Source: Bryopsis sp. KO-2023 (lineage: Eukaryota > Chlorophyta > Ulvophyceae > Bryopsidales > Bryopsidaceae). From it: DNA of 64,000 nucleotides. Of the stretch, positions 24,447 to 36,211 are shown one piece after another (position 1 is the stretch's first letter; each line of letters opens with the position of its first letter). The translations under genes were made by a program, and so were the position numbers. The DNA lies in the NCBI GenBank assembly GCA_030272585.1, contig BSYQ01000003.1:186001-250000 (forward strand), written 5' to 3'. The notes under the pieces were generated by a model. It was not told the DNA's origin and made no database searches. It was given only the letters and a program-made list of their open reading frames with translations.

Positions 24447-27400
24447 TCATGATTTTTCCCCTGCATCCTCGATATCTGTTTCCTCCCCTTGCTCTTCCCC
24501 AGCCACATCATTTCTGTCGATGGAAAGCTGTTCCCCCTCATTCTTGGCTTCCGCATTTGCATCAGGAATCGGCGAGTCCACACCCCCATGGCCAGCTCCC
24601 CACACATCCCCTCGGCTGGGTTCAATAGCACATGAAGTCAGGGGGTCTGCCAGCCCTGTGTAGTGAGATACCTCCAACGGTTCAAGTTTGGGGCCCTGAG
24701 CATTTTTGCACTGTTTCAATAAGTTCATGGCTCTATCCATCGCGGCTTCCATATCGAGGGCATTGCTATCCAAATCCACCGACAAGTGGTCCCAATCGAA
24801 GGACCCCTCAATCATACTGCTACCTGAAATCAAACACAAGACCCTTCCCTCAATCTGTGAATTTCACACCCTCGGCAAGCACATCAATGGCGCTCTCTCA
24901 GCCCTCGTTCAAACAGTCAATTCTTCCAGATGGTGTGTGTCATACTGATATCTGGGGAATATTGGATCGGCCCTTGACATATATAGCTACTACTGAAGGA
25001 GAAAATTCGCCTCATTTCCTTTCCAGTGATCACACTTGGCCAGCATCTTTTTCTCTTCGAGAAACAATACAAGCCTTTTCTTTGATACATGCCCTCGTCC
25101 CTTCCCCAGTCGACATGCCACAAGAAAAGAAAGCATCCATCTCTTACATCAGATTATTTTCATCTTCTCTGTATGGAAAACGCTCCACGACTTCTTCAAG
25201 CTATGGTAATCAAGCCAGACACAACGGTTTCCCCCGCCCCCACAGCTTTTCTAATTTCTGTGTTCGAATTCCCACTATGCTCTACAACCCCTCCTTCTCT
25301 GCCCTCAGAGACCCTATTTCTCTTAATATCTCTTGCTGTACTGCTTTTTGTACAGCTTGTACCAGATGGCATACCGCTTCGATTGCCCAGTCCAAGGGCA
25401 CCCTTTTCGGGCTTGCTAATCTTGCTCAGCAGGGATTTTCCGTTGAAGTAAACATCCAAAACGCTCACATCGCTCTTGACCAGTTTGGAATCCTGCGAGG
25501 TGGGGTTGTGAATGAATGTGTACAGCGGGAAGCCAGCCATGGCATCATCAGAGCAAGCCACTGGGATCTGGCAAATACACATCAAGTCAAATTTCTACCA
25601 GGCTCACTGATTTAACCATGATTTTCCACCGCTCCAGACTTTCCCACGAGTTCAATCCTGTTGATGTAGGTTTCTAAGGAAAATCCATGTGGTTTTTTAC
25701 GGAGAGACGCTCATATTCAAAAATAATCTTTCTGCTTCGTATATTATTTTTGAATGAAACAAAAACTGTTGTGTTCTACAGTTTTGAACGATGGACTACA
25801 AAGACACTATAAAGACACTGCATCACATCTGCCGACAAGAAACAAGATTTTTTAAAAAAGACAAAATTTTTGGTTTTCCCTCACCCCAGTGAGTGTCCAT
25901 AGGTCCATTATGAGCTGGGCTCCGTGCTCATGCAGTTCGGAGACCCTGCATCCCAAGAGGTCGATTCTTCCCCCATGACCGTCACCATCACGGGCAACGT
26001 GGGTGGCCAGCTCCACCCAAAACTCACATACTGTCGGAACCCTCAGATTCTCAGAACACGTTTTCAAATGGTGGAGTAACTCTGCATCACCAAGTCAAAC
26101 GACACCCCTCAAAACGAAAAATGAATTGAAATGAGCGGCAACAAGGAGTTATTGAATTTGAAACATTTTATAAAATAAGATTGAACAGTACGAAGGCAGT
26201 AGCCCGCATTTACATCATTTCCACTCTTGTCTTTTCTGAATCTAACACAACAAACCAAGTTTGACAGAGACTCAAATTCTGTATTTTCTACCCACATGTT
26301 CAAGATATCTTCACAGGGATTTTTGTTGACAAAAAGTCACGTTAATGAACAGGGTGGTCATTTCTCCCACCTATTTGCCAAGGTTTTTCACCCGGGGCAA
26401 CTATAGCAATGGATGTGACTCGAGTGGAAGATAGAATTCGGCTGATGGTTTCCAGGAGATCCTTTGCGGTCCATCGAAGCCAATCATACGTAAGAACAGC
26501 CACATTTGGAAGTGCACAATTGGGAATCTACAAGCCAAAAGAAAACAAACTTTCAGAGGGACATGCTGTGAGCCATTCAGTCTCAAAAAACAGAGATGCT
26601 GTGAATACCTTATCGGCATTCCGGGTTCTGGAAGAGACGATGACCAGCCTTTCATAGGGGATCTCGTTCTTTCGCCTAGTTCTGGGAATGGATGGAGAAA
26701 AATCGTCTTGCAGTTGAGAAGATAGAATAATTCCTGGGGGCTCGCTCTCTGGATCGCTTTCCCATGGGGGCACCGGAATGCTGGAAATATCGGACGACCC
26801 TGTAGAATTCAACCAAAACTTAAGATTGATTGTCAATCCAAACACCATCTGGCGTTCTTTGAAAACATATAGCACTCTCTTTTCGCTGTGGATTACAAGG
26901 GCACTCCGGAAGATTCATATAAGTCAGCCTCAGGAGGTTATGCAGTGTCACATTTCCCCACAAAAGAAGGTCTCCATGTAATTTCTGTTTTTGTTTACCC
27001 ATTTACCTGGTTACCTGGCGAACTGGAGATCTCTCCTTCTTTGGCATTTTTGACTAAAAATCCCTCAGCACCACAGTCGACATCCTGACAACACAAAAAG
27101 TAGAAGGCAAGCTGAATCAGGTCACAGAGCTGCACATGCCTAACTAGATGGGTCAAATGTTTCCCCAGCTTTCCTGGCTTCATGGCAAATCCACTTGGAA
27201 AAGCAATCAAATAGAGATAGAGATGAATTCGCCTCCACAGAATTGAAAAACAAAAGCTGTTTGGTGTCAAGCTTCGTTGATGGAAATAGATCAGCCCACT
27301 TTCCTAGATCATCCACTCTATCTCATTTCCAGAAAAGAGTAAATGTCAATGTGATATCAGTGAGTCAAACCATTCAAGCAAGCAAAATAGAACTTGGTCC

Positions 27401-27590
27401 AAGGACGTCAGCGGACGTCGAGCCCCGACCACACCTCGTTCTGTTCCGTCGTCGCTCGGGGTTTTACAGAGTTCCATGACGACTCGGACGAACAGCAAAC
27501 TAGCACTCCGATCAGGCACACTACGAAGATAGCCCCCGCCAAAGCAACCACTCCCCAAATCAACGTCTCAGTCTCCACAGCAGCGAACAC
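24447..27590 (-). CDS. Membrane-anchored DUF4347-like protein
   Basis: Eight exons in consistent phase give 472 residues: 27435-27590, 27015-27084, 26609-26799, 26371-26527, 25885-26081, 25608-25673, 25363-25567, 24447-24823. The N-terminus carries one strong transmembrane helix (LIWGVVALAGAIFVVCLIGVLVCC written as LIWGVVALAGAIF then VVCLIGVLVCC) after a short acidic start. Residues about 120-290 follow the order of DUF4347: YERLVIVSSRTRNADK, VAVLTYDW, a leucine/isoleucine helix, VTSIAIVAPGE (SHG-like site changed to APG), HGGRIDLLGCRVSE with GAQLIMDLWTLTG, then STGLNSWE. The C-terminal third is acidic and disordered. DUF4347 is best known at the N-terminus of large bacterial surface proteins; its function is unknown. 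Assignment is by motif order, not by search. Confidence 0.66.
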
Positions 27591-28575
27591 TCCTGCAGTG
27601 CACTGTTAGACCATACCTCCAAATCGCTTGGTCGATTCAAGCGACCGGGTTGAGGAGTCCAAGCGTGGGCGCACCTTCAGATAAAACCGTGCATGGGAAC
27701 GACGCAGCGAAGGCGACCACCAATCTTGCCTTGTCGGGGAAAAGGCTGGTGATCATTATTTTTCCGCGTTGTGGTTCTCGGTCTTTTTTGCCCCGCCGAT
27801 AAAGTTTAGTCGATTTCTGGCATTGGGCCCAGTCTGTATACATATATGAAGCTGCAATGACTGAAGGGTTGATTTTCGTTCTGGAAAAGACAATTGCATT
27901 GGTCGATCCTTGGTCTTGTTTTTCACCAAAAAGCCTTATTTGGTGAAAAACCTCCTGAGAAACGAACGCAGAACGCACGAAAACGAGATTCGGAGTTCCC
28001 TTCATTCTGAACTGATCTCAAATTCTCCATCGATATTCAAGACACATCATTCCCAAGGCAAAAAATACTAATAATTTACTATTATTTTCCAGATTCTCTA
28101 TGGCCAGGGAATGCAGACCAGAATATATATTCATTCGAAACTAAAGCAGCGACCAAGAAATCACAGCCACATATGCATCAACCACGCACAAGCGAACAGT
28201 GATACTCCAGGACACAAAAAAGGATATATATCCCACGCAACAGAACAACAATCAAGCTCTTCTCATCCTCTTCGTGATTACACGTCGCGGAGTTGTTCTT
28301 TTGTGTTTGTGGTAATACATAAATACAGCCGAAATTTTCTCTCTCTCACCCCTACACGTCGGAAACCGGGCGCAACACAAGCTACCCGGGCGTATCGAGA
28401 CGACCCGAATACTCGTGCTCAAAACCACGCCGGCCCAGACGAACCCCTACCCATGAAAACAAAAAAAACGAAACACAAGCCCTGCTAGGAAACCCTGCCC
28501 CCGAGAACTTCGTCTCGTTCTCAAAAACGTATCATCCACGACGTTACTTGCAACGCTCAATCGAGGCGTGCTGTT
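27591..28575. other. Intergenic, upstream of DUF4347-like gene and downstream of PsbP
   Basis: Contains the PsbP 3' UTR and the promoter of the minus-strand gene starting at 27590. A 122-codon minus frame at 27637-28005 has no recognisable protein features and is not called. Confidence 0.5.
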
Positions 28576-29340
28576 CTAGGCCACGGTGAAAGAGTCCAGC
28601 GCGGTGGTCGCCTCCTTATCGGCCCCCTTGAACCACCTCTTGTCTCCGCACTGAACCTTGGCAACGTACAGGTCGCCACCGCCAACTGTGGCAGACAACA
28701 GGACATGCCTACCCCCCTCGTTACCGTCAGCAGCTCTCACCAAAAGGTTGTACTTGTAGTAAGTCTTTCCAGCGTTGTCCTTTGAGGTGGAGACGTCCAA
28801 CAGGGATGCGCTCGACACCTTGTTCTCATCGAAACCTCCCTCTGACAGGGTTGCGCCAGAGAAGCTCTGCTGGCCGATGTAGTTGGAGATGGTTTCCAGG
28901 AACTTCTCGGGGGGGCCATATTGGTCGATCGACGTCTTGTCGGTCTTGTTTCTGGTGACGAGCACGTGGGTGAGCTGGTCACCGTTGTCCTCCCACCTGA
29001 GGATCGATCCGGGGAAGTCCCTCTCCTCACCAGGGTTCCACTTGGCAGGGATCAACAAAGAGTAACCGTCCCCAGCATAAGACAGGAAACCGGAGGTATT
29101 GGTTGGCTTTCCGAAGATGTTCGCTGCCTCGCCATACGCAGCCTCGGAGGGCTTGGCGGAAAGAACAGCACCCACGCCAGCGATCAATCCCAAAGCAGCA
29201 CGCCTGGAATGGTCCGGAGTGGCTTCAGCGCGGACGACCATTTTCCTGACATCCTGCACGCGAGCGGAGCGCACCGGCATCGCCACTTTCTTGCCAGAAA
29301 CGGTCCGGGAGCCCGAAGCGGTGGACGAAGCGAAAGCCAT
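28576..29340 (-). CDS. PSBP: Photosystem II oxygen-evolving enhancer protein 2 (PsbP), chloroplast precursor
   Basis: Intronless, 254 residues, normal length for PsbP. The first about 80 residues are a bipartite transit peptide: a Ser/Arg/Val-rich stroma-targeting part, then a twin-arginine lumen signal RRAALGLIAGVGAVLSAKPSEA ending with an AxA-type site before AYGEAANIFGKP. The mature part has the PsbP signature: GFLSYAGDGYSLLIPAKWNPGEE, FPGSILRWEDN, PPEKFLETISNYIG and the end DKRWFKGADKEATTALDSF. The protein binds the lumenal face of photosystem II and helps retain Ca2+ and Cl- at the Mn cluster. It is the clearest evidence that the host is a green-lineage phototroph. The gene is GC-richer than its surroundings, as expected for a highly expressed gene. 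Confidence 0.97.
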   Translation of the reverse strand: MAFASSTASGSRTVSGKKVAMPVRSARVQDVRKMVVRAEATPDHSRRAALGLIAGVGAVLSAKPSEAAYGEAANIFGKPTNTSGFLSYAGDGYSLLIPAKWNPGEERDFPGSILRWEDNGDQLTHVLVTRNKTDKTSIDQYGPPEKFLETISNYIGQQSFSGATLSEGGFDENKVSSASLLDVSTSKDNAGKTYYKYNLLVRAADGNEGGRHVLLSATVGGGDLYVAKVQCGDKRWFKGADKEATTALDSFTVA

Positions 29341-30020
29341 GGCTGTTGATTATCGAACAATACGGTTTGCTCCGTGAAGGTTGGGAAAAACAACCGACGC
29401 TGGCGGAAAACGGACAACAGAGAACGAGCTCGAGGGATTGCGATGTTGGATTGTCGGAAGGGGTAAATTTTGTTTGTTTCGGATCCAGATCTCGCGCAGC
29501 AGCGAAAAGACAATCCAGCCCGCCAGACCTTTTGCAAGTCGCAATCGCGATCGGATCCCTGTCTTTCGTACGGAAAAAACGAGGATGCGGAAACGATTCA
29601 CGCAGTGAAGGCTTGACGCGCGCAAAGCGTCAGGCTGAGGTCGGTTGAACGTGGCGACGCCCATCACGGCTTGAGAACAAGGACGTCGACCGATCCATTT
29701 GGATCCCAGATCGAATCGTCTGTTGTTTGGGGGTGGATGGAATAGGCGCAGCGCAGTTCTGACAATGAAACATTAGGTTCTACAGTGCCAGCTTCCAAGA
29801 AAGTTCCGGGGTTTTTTGCTTTCTTTCACGCTTTTCGTGCTTTTCCTTCAGATTATCCATTTGTCTGAAGATCCCAGCACCCTCTGATGAACACCAGGCG
29901 AAGGCCCAGTAGTAATATATTAGGGGATGTGCTGGATTCCAGAGCCCAATCAACAGAACAGTGACACCCTCTTTCACCAATCTTATCAGCCCTTGTTCCA
30001 GAAATAACTGACATGTTTGT
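29341..30020. other. Intergenic, PsbP promoter and SLC35F5-like 3' UTR
   Basis: No gene seen. The 29350-29640 part is comparatively GC-rich and lies directly upstream of the PsbP ATG. Confidence 0.5.
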
Positions 30021-32270
30021 TTACAATGCCCTGTTGTTGATTTCACCCACATCTTGCTGGTTGGAATCGACAGACCCACAACAGCCACTCAAAGGTGAAT
30101 CTTGGTTCAACCCAAGAAATCCCCCCAGAATGCTGAACACACCCACAATCATCCATACAGATGTTCCAGCTCCGTCCATCCATTTTGGATGCGAGTAAAT
30201 AATATCTACAACAACAGCCATGGGGACTTGCATAAAAAGGCCCACTGTGGCGATGGTGGGACCAATCAGCAAAACAGCACGAGCCCACAAGTAGTCTGAC
30301 AGAACATTGTCAAAAAGTCCTGCACACAAGAAACACATCAAAAAGATGACGACGACAACAAAACCACATTGAAAACTGGTCAATGAAACTGTAACAATGC
30401 ACAATAGCAACAATATGTAATCGAGTCGGTTCCACATTTTTTCTTGCATTGATTTCTTTCCAATTTGCATTATTTTTTTCACATGAGTGCTATCGAACTG
30501 ATACCTTTCAGCATCGTCCACCCAAGAGCTTCCCCACTCATCGTAGCATTCACTACCCCGGTGTAGTGCAGCAACAAAACAAGACAGCCCACCGAAACTG
30601 ATAGCAACAAACCCATGTATCCAAAAAACAGGGTCATGTCGACGTCTCTATCGTTTGGCAGCAGTTTTTTCAAAGAAACAGTGTAAATAGCATACAGTGC
30701 AGCCGACACCAGGGTCAACATATCCCCTAAAACTCGAGAGGAGCCCTCATCATCCCCTGAATTGTCAACGAGGGCGACTATCGCCATCCCTACAGTGAAT
30801 CCAGACATAAATGAAACCCAGTTCACAACTATATATGGAGATCAGTCTCTTCACAACACATCAAGATGTAAGGTCCATGCACTGAGAACAAGGGGAGGAA
30901 ATCTCTTCTATCGATAATCTGTATGTATGTCGGCTTCTCAACGTCTCACCAAAAAAGGACACACACAAGAAACTGTGGAAACCAAATTTGACAGATCCCA
31001 CACACACAATATATATATTTATATCTATTCCCACCACTCACCGGCCATGCATATCAACAAACTGAAAAGCTTGTGAATCATGAAAGGCTCTTTCAAGACC
31101 CAAATGCTGAGCAAAAAAGTGAACAAACTTGATGTGGAGCTCAAAATCGTGTTTGATGAGACCGACGTCAGTGTCAAAGACGCGTTGAAAGTGAATTGGG
31201 CCAGCCACCAAAAGGGGGCAATCTATTGCACAAACGCAAACAAGAAACTTTACATACGAAACAGGTGGCATCTGTAGCTTCCAAGAAACGGGGCATGTGG
31301 AATTTCCATCAAAATTTTCAAAAAGAGCTCCGGTGCCATTTCTACAAGTAGAAATGTGGATTCTGTCTCACAATCTATATTGTTCTCCAAAAAGTGCCAA
31401 CCAAATAAGAGGCCACTATCCAGACATTCTTGGCCTCAGTTTCCAACAATGTCAAGAAAAACTAAGGTCTGAAAGGCCGGATCCACAACACAGATTGGTC
31501 CACTCCCTCATTTTATACAGTGGACATGCCAGTCTTGATGAATGCATTTGGCCCCCTCCCCAGAAAACTGCTTGTTCAATAGCTGAGCCAAAGTTTCAAA
31601 GGGTAAACAGCAGTTCTTACAATCGCTGCTGCAGTGATGATATTGACTCCACCCTTTTTGACTGATTCGATGTTGTCCCCAGATGAGCTCAACTTCTGAA
31701 GGATCAAAGGGTCACTTTCTTGCTCCAGGGCCGACTCACTCTCAGTTGCTGGGCCAGGCCCAGCATCCAGCGATTTCCTTTGAAAAGTCAGATCCCAGTC
31801 GCTTTCCTCAACTTTTACCAGTGCATTTTCTAGAGAACTACTTCTTTTTCAGATTGCCAAACCCCTCCAGAAAGAAATGAATGGAATGCAAAACAGGCAA
31901 GAAATATCTGATCGTTTATCGAACCCAGAGAAGCTATTTTGGAACAGACTGCAATGAATTCAACTCACTGTTTCTTATCGTCAGTTTTCTGCGTACATAG
32001 TTTTTTGACCCAAGAAATGGGAAGGTAAACCACGAACAGAGCATTGGCAATGAAAGTGATCATCACGGGATGGACGCTTTCTTGCTTTTTTTCCTGGGAC
32101 GAGGAGTCCCCCCCTGCACCTTCTAAATCTTTCACCAAAAAGGAAGCTGCTACCCAGATCACAGCCACACAAAGGATGAAAAAAATGCCCAAAATTCGAT
32201 CCCGTCTTTTTGAATCAGAATTTTGCCATGTTTTCAGGAGACCATTCAGACCGGAGTTCCATCCCCGTCC
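30021..32270 (-). CDS. SLC35F5-like solute transporter (first exon unresolved)
   Basis: Exons 31969-32270, 31621-31837, 31042-31222, 30505-30828 and 30021-30319 splice in frame. They cover ILGIFFILCVAVIWVAASF (helix 1), VMITFIANALFVVYLPISW (helix 2), a long acidic cytosolic loop, then PFWWLAQFTFNASLTLTS with SSNTILSSTSSLFTFL, which is the SLC35F5/YML018C signature. Next come AALYAIYTVSLKKLL, MTLFFGYMGLLLS, the LSDYLWARAVLLIGPTIATVG block and PKWMDGAGTSVW. Such proteins have ten helices and act in vacuolar or endomembranes; the substrate is not firmly known. The N-terminal exon before 32270 (phase 0, GRGWNSG) could not be fixed; candidates lie near 32470-32730. A piece of the 30295-30612 region recurs at 60661-60935. 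Confidence 0.85.
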
Positions 32271-33453
32271 CTGAAACAACGCAAGAATAAAATCCACAAA
32301 CATGTGTGAAAATTAATTAACATCAGAATACCTATACCAAACAGGAGATTTTTTTAAATGCAACTCTTCGATTGTAGTGAATATCTTTTCCCAAAAAAGA
32401 AAAAGAAAAAGCTACTGCATCTCGGACCAGTAGATATATAACCGCCACACGAATAAATGCAGAAAACATACCATCTGTTGAAAGCTCGTTGAAATCAAAT
32501 TGATGTCCCAGCAGACCAGGATGTTGTCTAACATAGGGCATTTCAACAAGAACATTCATGCATTCATACTAGGGATATTTTTCGACGAAGAGACAGGTAG
32601 GTACAGTGCTGCACACACATTCCCTTCACCAAATCCGGCAAGATGTTTCACCTTTGGTGCAATAACGGTGTCCATAGTATTGATTTCCTCTGGGGCAGAG
32701 GCTCCGTCAGCCTGAAACCAACTGGGAAATCTTTGACCCCAGATCCAACGTTGATATTACAAACAACATGAGAAGAGTCCCTCACAAGCCAACCAGTTTT
32801 TTTCCCCAAATCCCCAAAAAAGTGGAACACAGCTTTGATTCCATCCACAAGGAGAGATGGACCCTGACACTGATTTGAGAGCACCAGCTTAGATTCTTTC
32901 CCAATTCTTATGGATGTGAAATGAGGCTCCTTTGAAACACCTGATCTTCGTTGTCTTTAGTCGTCAATTCAATGGCGCGGTTGGTGGGGTTCATGTCTGA
33001 AATGCGGACCACCACCACCACTTCAATAAATCGGGCTAAAAAGAGTGAGACAAGAAAGAGAGTGAGATGAAACCAAACAAAGCCAATCGAAAAAGGAAGC
33101 GCCCTTGCTCAGTGTTTCAGCCTCTGGGTTCTGAGGGGCTGCGGACATTGGGGGGGATGTGGTGGAAATGAAAAAAATTGTTCTTGATCCTACTTATTGT
33201 TTATGATGCAATGTAGAAATGAATCGCGACAGATCGTTCTGCGCAGCGAGAGAATTGGCGGAGGTGTGCAGCAAACACATCGGTAGGATTCCGGCATTTT
33301 GCACCACCATCCATATTTTCTCTCTTTTAACTTGTCATCATTGCGAAGAGTGTGTTTCTTGTAGGCATAGAAAAAGAAAAGAAACGTCCATAGCCTTCCA
33401 AGTTTTGGTGTCTTTTCTCTCTTCCTTTTCTTTTTGAGTGAGGAGTATCAAGA
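32271..33453. other. Divergent intergenic region with possible first exons
   Basis: Holds the unresolved 5' end of the SLC35F5-like gene; one candidate exon is 32652-32711 on the minus strand with a phase-0 donor, containing MDTVIAPK. On the plus strand a short frame at 33219-33282 ending at a GTAGGA donor may be an untranslated or alternative first exon of SPF27, but its phase does not join the SPF27 frame. Confidence 0.4.
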
Positions 33454-35135
33454 ATGGGTGAACCAATGGCCATCGATAGTGCTGCATATGGAGAGCAGTC
33501 TGGATGGAGAGCTGGTCAGGATTTGATCGATGCACTGCCCTACATCGACACACTCTCTCCAGAAATGCGGGATGAAGTTGATAGGCTTGTTCAAGAAGAG
33601 GTATGCACTTCAATTTCGCCCAGCTTCTATCTCCCCCAAACAAAAACACCGAAGAAATCTTGTGAAATTAAGAAAACTTGAGTCCTGTTCACTGTGGATG
33701 ATTTTCGACAGACAGTTGGATCAATGAATGTTGGATTTCATTCACTCAAGTCCAATGGATAAATTTTTTCGAGGCATGTTTGTATCAGAGATGCTGACCT
33801 CATCTCTTTAATTAGTTTTCCATTGTGTGTTTGATTCAGTTGGACCCATGTATGGATTGGTTATCCCATCATTTGTTTCTTTCCTTCCTATGAAATTTAA
33901 TGGAATTTGTTTGTTCATTTCTTCTCTGTGGTTGTGAAGATGCAAAGGAGTACCAAGAAGCCTGTAGATTACTTAAGAGAATTGCCACCTATTCCAACCT
34001 CTCAATTCAAGGGCTCAAAGGTAATTTCTCGGAGTAGACTATAATCAATCCCCTCGATTTCCAATATCGACGAAAATAGACAGCTGCACCCGGGTTTTGT
34101 AAGACATGCAACCTTTCGGACACATCTATGCCATTTTTTTTCCGGTTGCCACACATTTGTTCTTTTTTTTCCACTAATTGTTTTTTTTTTAATTTATTTA
34201 AAAAGGTGCTGAAGTCTGAGTATGAACGAGTGCGTAGAGGGGAGGGAATGCCTCCGCTGGACACTCACCGATACACTCTGTCCACGCCTGCGAAATCGAA
34301 AATGAACGATTTGGTGGCTTGGGGAAAAGCTCTGGACAATGCTCATTCACAGCTGGAGCATCAGCATCTAAGGTTGGTTGCTTTCGAGAAGATTATTGTG
34401 GAATGAATGAATACTGAGATGCCGGAACAATACAATTGGGCTGTCAGCCTCAATGTAGTGAAAACGATGGGGGGGGGGTCTGTGTTTCTATGAAGAGGGC
34501 GCGTGAAGTTGCTGTCATTCGCTTGATTAACACTGGGCATCACCTGTTTTTTGTCTTTTTTGGTTATACGTTTGCTTGAGAAAATGATTTTTAACGGAAT
34601 GCAGTTTGTGAACTGTGGACTTGTGGTTTCTTTTTTTAGGTTACTGAATTTGGAGCTTTACTTGAAATATGGGGCGGAAGTATGGAAAATAGGAAATGCC
34701 GAAAACACGGTGAAGAAAGAGGAGTTGGAAATGGAGGTTGAAAAGATTAAGAAAACAATCGAAGGTATTAACCAAGAGAGGAAATTATCACAGGTAAGAA
34801 TTGAGTGGTGTTTTTCGTCCCATTCTCGAAACAGCAATAAAAGTATTATCTCTGTACCTCTTGCAGTTGTGAGGCCAGAATTTAGATTGTGCATTTCTTA
34901 CTCTCTTTTTTTTTGTCTTTAAGTCATGATGTTTTGCATCATATGTCTAAACGTGGATATGTTCGTACCTGGACTTCTTGTTTTTATTCGTGGTGTGCTC
35001 CAGATTTCTATAGGGAGTGACCTGAAGAAACATGAGCAGGAGTGGTTCCAGTTGGTTGAGAAAAATCAAGGCATTCAGGCTGCATGCCAAACCCTTGAGG
35101 AAGAAATCGAAAGACTGGAGGCCAAAAAGCAATGA
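33454..35135 (+). CDS. SPF27: Pre-mRNA splicing factor SPF27 (BCAS2/MOS4)
   Basis: Five exons, 33454-33600, 33940-34020, 34206-34372, 34640-34793 and 35004-35135, give 226 residues (human BCAS2 has 225). The family pattern runs through the whole protein: DLIDALPYIDTLSPEMRDEV, KPVDYLRELPP, EYERVRRGEGMPPLDTHRY, LDNAHSQLEHQHLRLLNLEL, YGAEVWKIGN, and C-terminal coiled coils ending EEEIERLEAKKQ. SPF27 is a core subunit of the Prp19/NineTeen complex that activates the spliceosome; in Arabidopsis the orthologue MOS4 also affects immunity. The ATG at 33454 aligns with the known N-terminus. Confidence 0.95.
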
Positions 35136-36211
35136 TGGCAAACCTGAGGTAGGCGTTCATTTCACTGTCTGTCTGTGGACTGCTCAAGGGTCGTTCTTTT
35201 GATGTATGTGAAAATTAAAGAGATGTACTGCAGTCATTGTTGGCAATGATTGTAGATGGCATGGTGATAATGAGAAAAATGTTTCAGAAACATATATGAC
35301 ACTTCTTCTAAATTTGGGCACTTCTTTGCTTTATCAGGCCTGTATGTATTGCTCGATCCTTCATCTGCTGTCTTTTATTTGGGTTTTTTTGACCCTCTTC
35401 TTTGCATGGTCTAATTTTGGAACCCCAGCTTACTTTTATAATTTTCAGAACTCATGCGGTACTATACCTCTGTCCTGATTCTTTTGTGGGAAAAATTTGT
35501 CTCGATGCATGCCTGAGAATACAGCTTCCCCTTTTGCAGGTCAGAAGAATTACACCAGCGAGTGCTTCAAAAAGAAATGACGAGGATCAAAGGGGTATTT
35601 GTTGTTGCTGATGGCCTTTCTAGCTTCTGTATTGATTTTGTTTATTTTCTGGGGGAAAAGTGTTTGCCAAACAGACAAGGCATTGTGGAGAGATTGACAG
35701 CTTGCACGAGCTGTTTTATGTTGCAGCACATCCCAGCCACATGAGCAGTGAGACCTAACTTGAATGGAAAAGTCGATCCATGCAACTTGACCAAGTGCTT
35801 CATTCTTGCTCCACGAAATCCTGGCAGTTTGTCAGATGCTTACATCATGATCCCATCCAAATGCTCTCCTTTCTTCCTAGCCTCGAGCATTCACCAAATC
35901 TGATGTTACCTACAGAAATTCCGTCTTGCCATTTACTCCCAACCCATTTCTTACAGAGTTCAGCTTGGTCGTCTTACATCTTGCTCACTTTGAGGGGGTT
36001 GTGAAACTCAGACACACTCATCCAGGGTCTTACAACAACCAAGGAATTCCCCCAGGGGGGGGAACCCAAAACAAACGAAACACGCTGCTGCTTACAAGGA
36101 ATTCTGAATTCTCAACCACATAAATACCCCACCACACGCACATACTCCAACCTACTTCCTCCTTTCCCAAACCGCAATTCCCATCATAAAGAATAATAAT
36201 GTAATCCAATT
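35136..36211. other. Convergent 3' intergenic region
   Basis: Between the 3' ends of SPF27 (+) and transporter copy B (-). No gene seen. Confidence 0.55.

Noticed and set aside
27637-28005. Minus-strand 122-codon frame upstream of the DUF4347-like gene
   Set aside because: No domain, no supported splice links; probably promoter or PsbP 3' flank.
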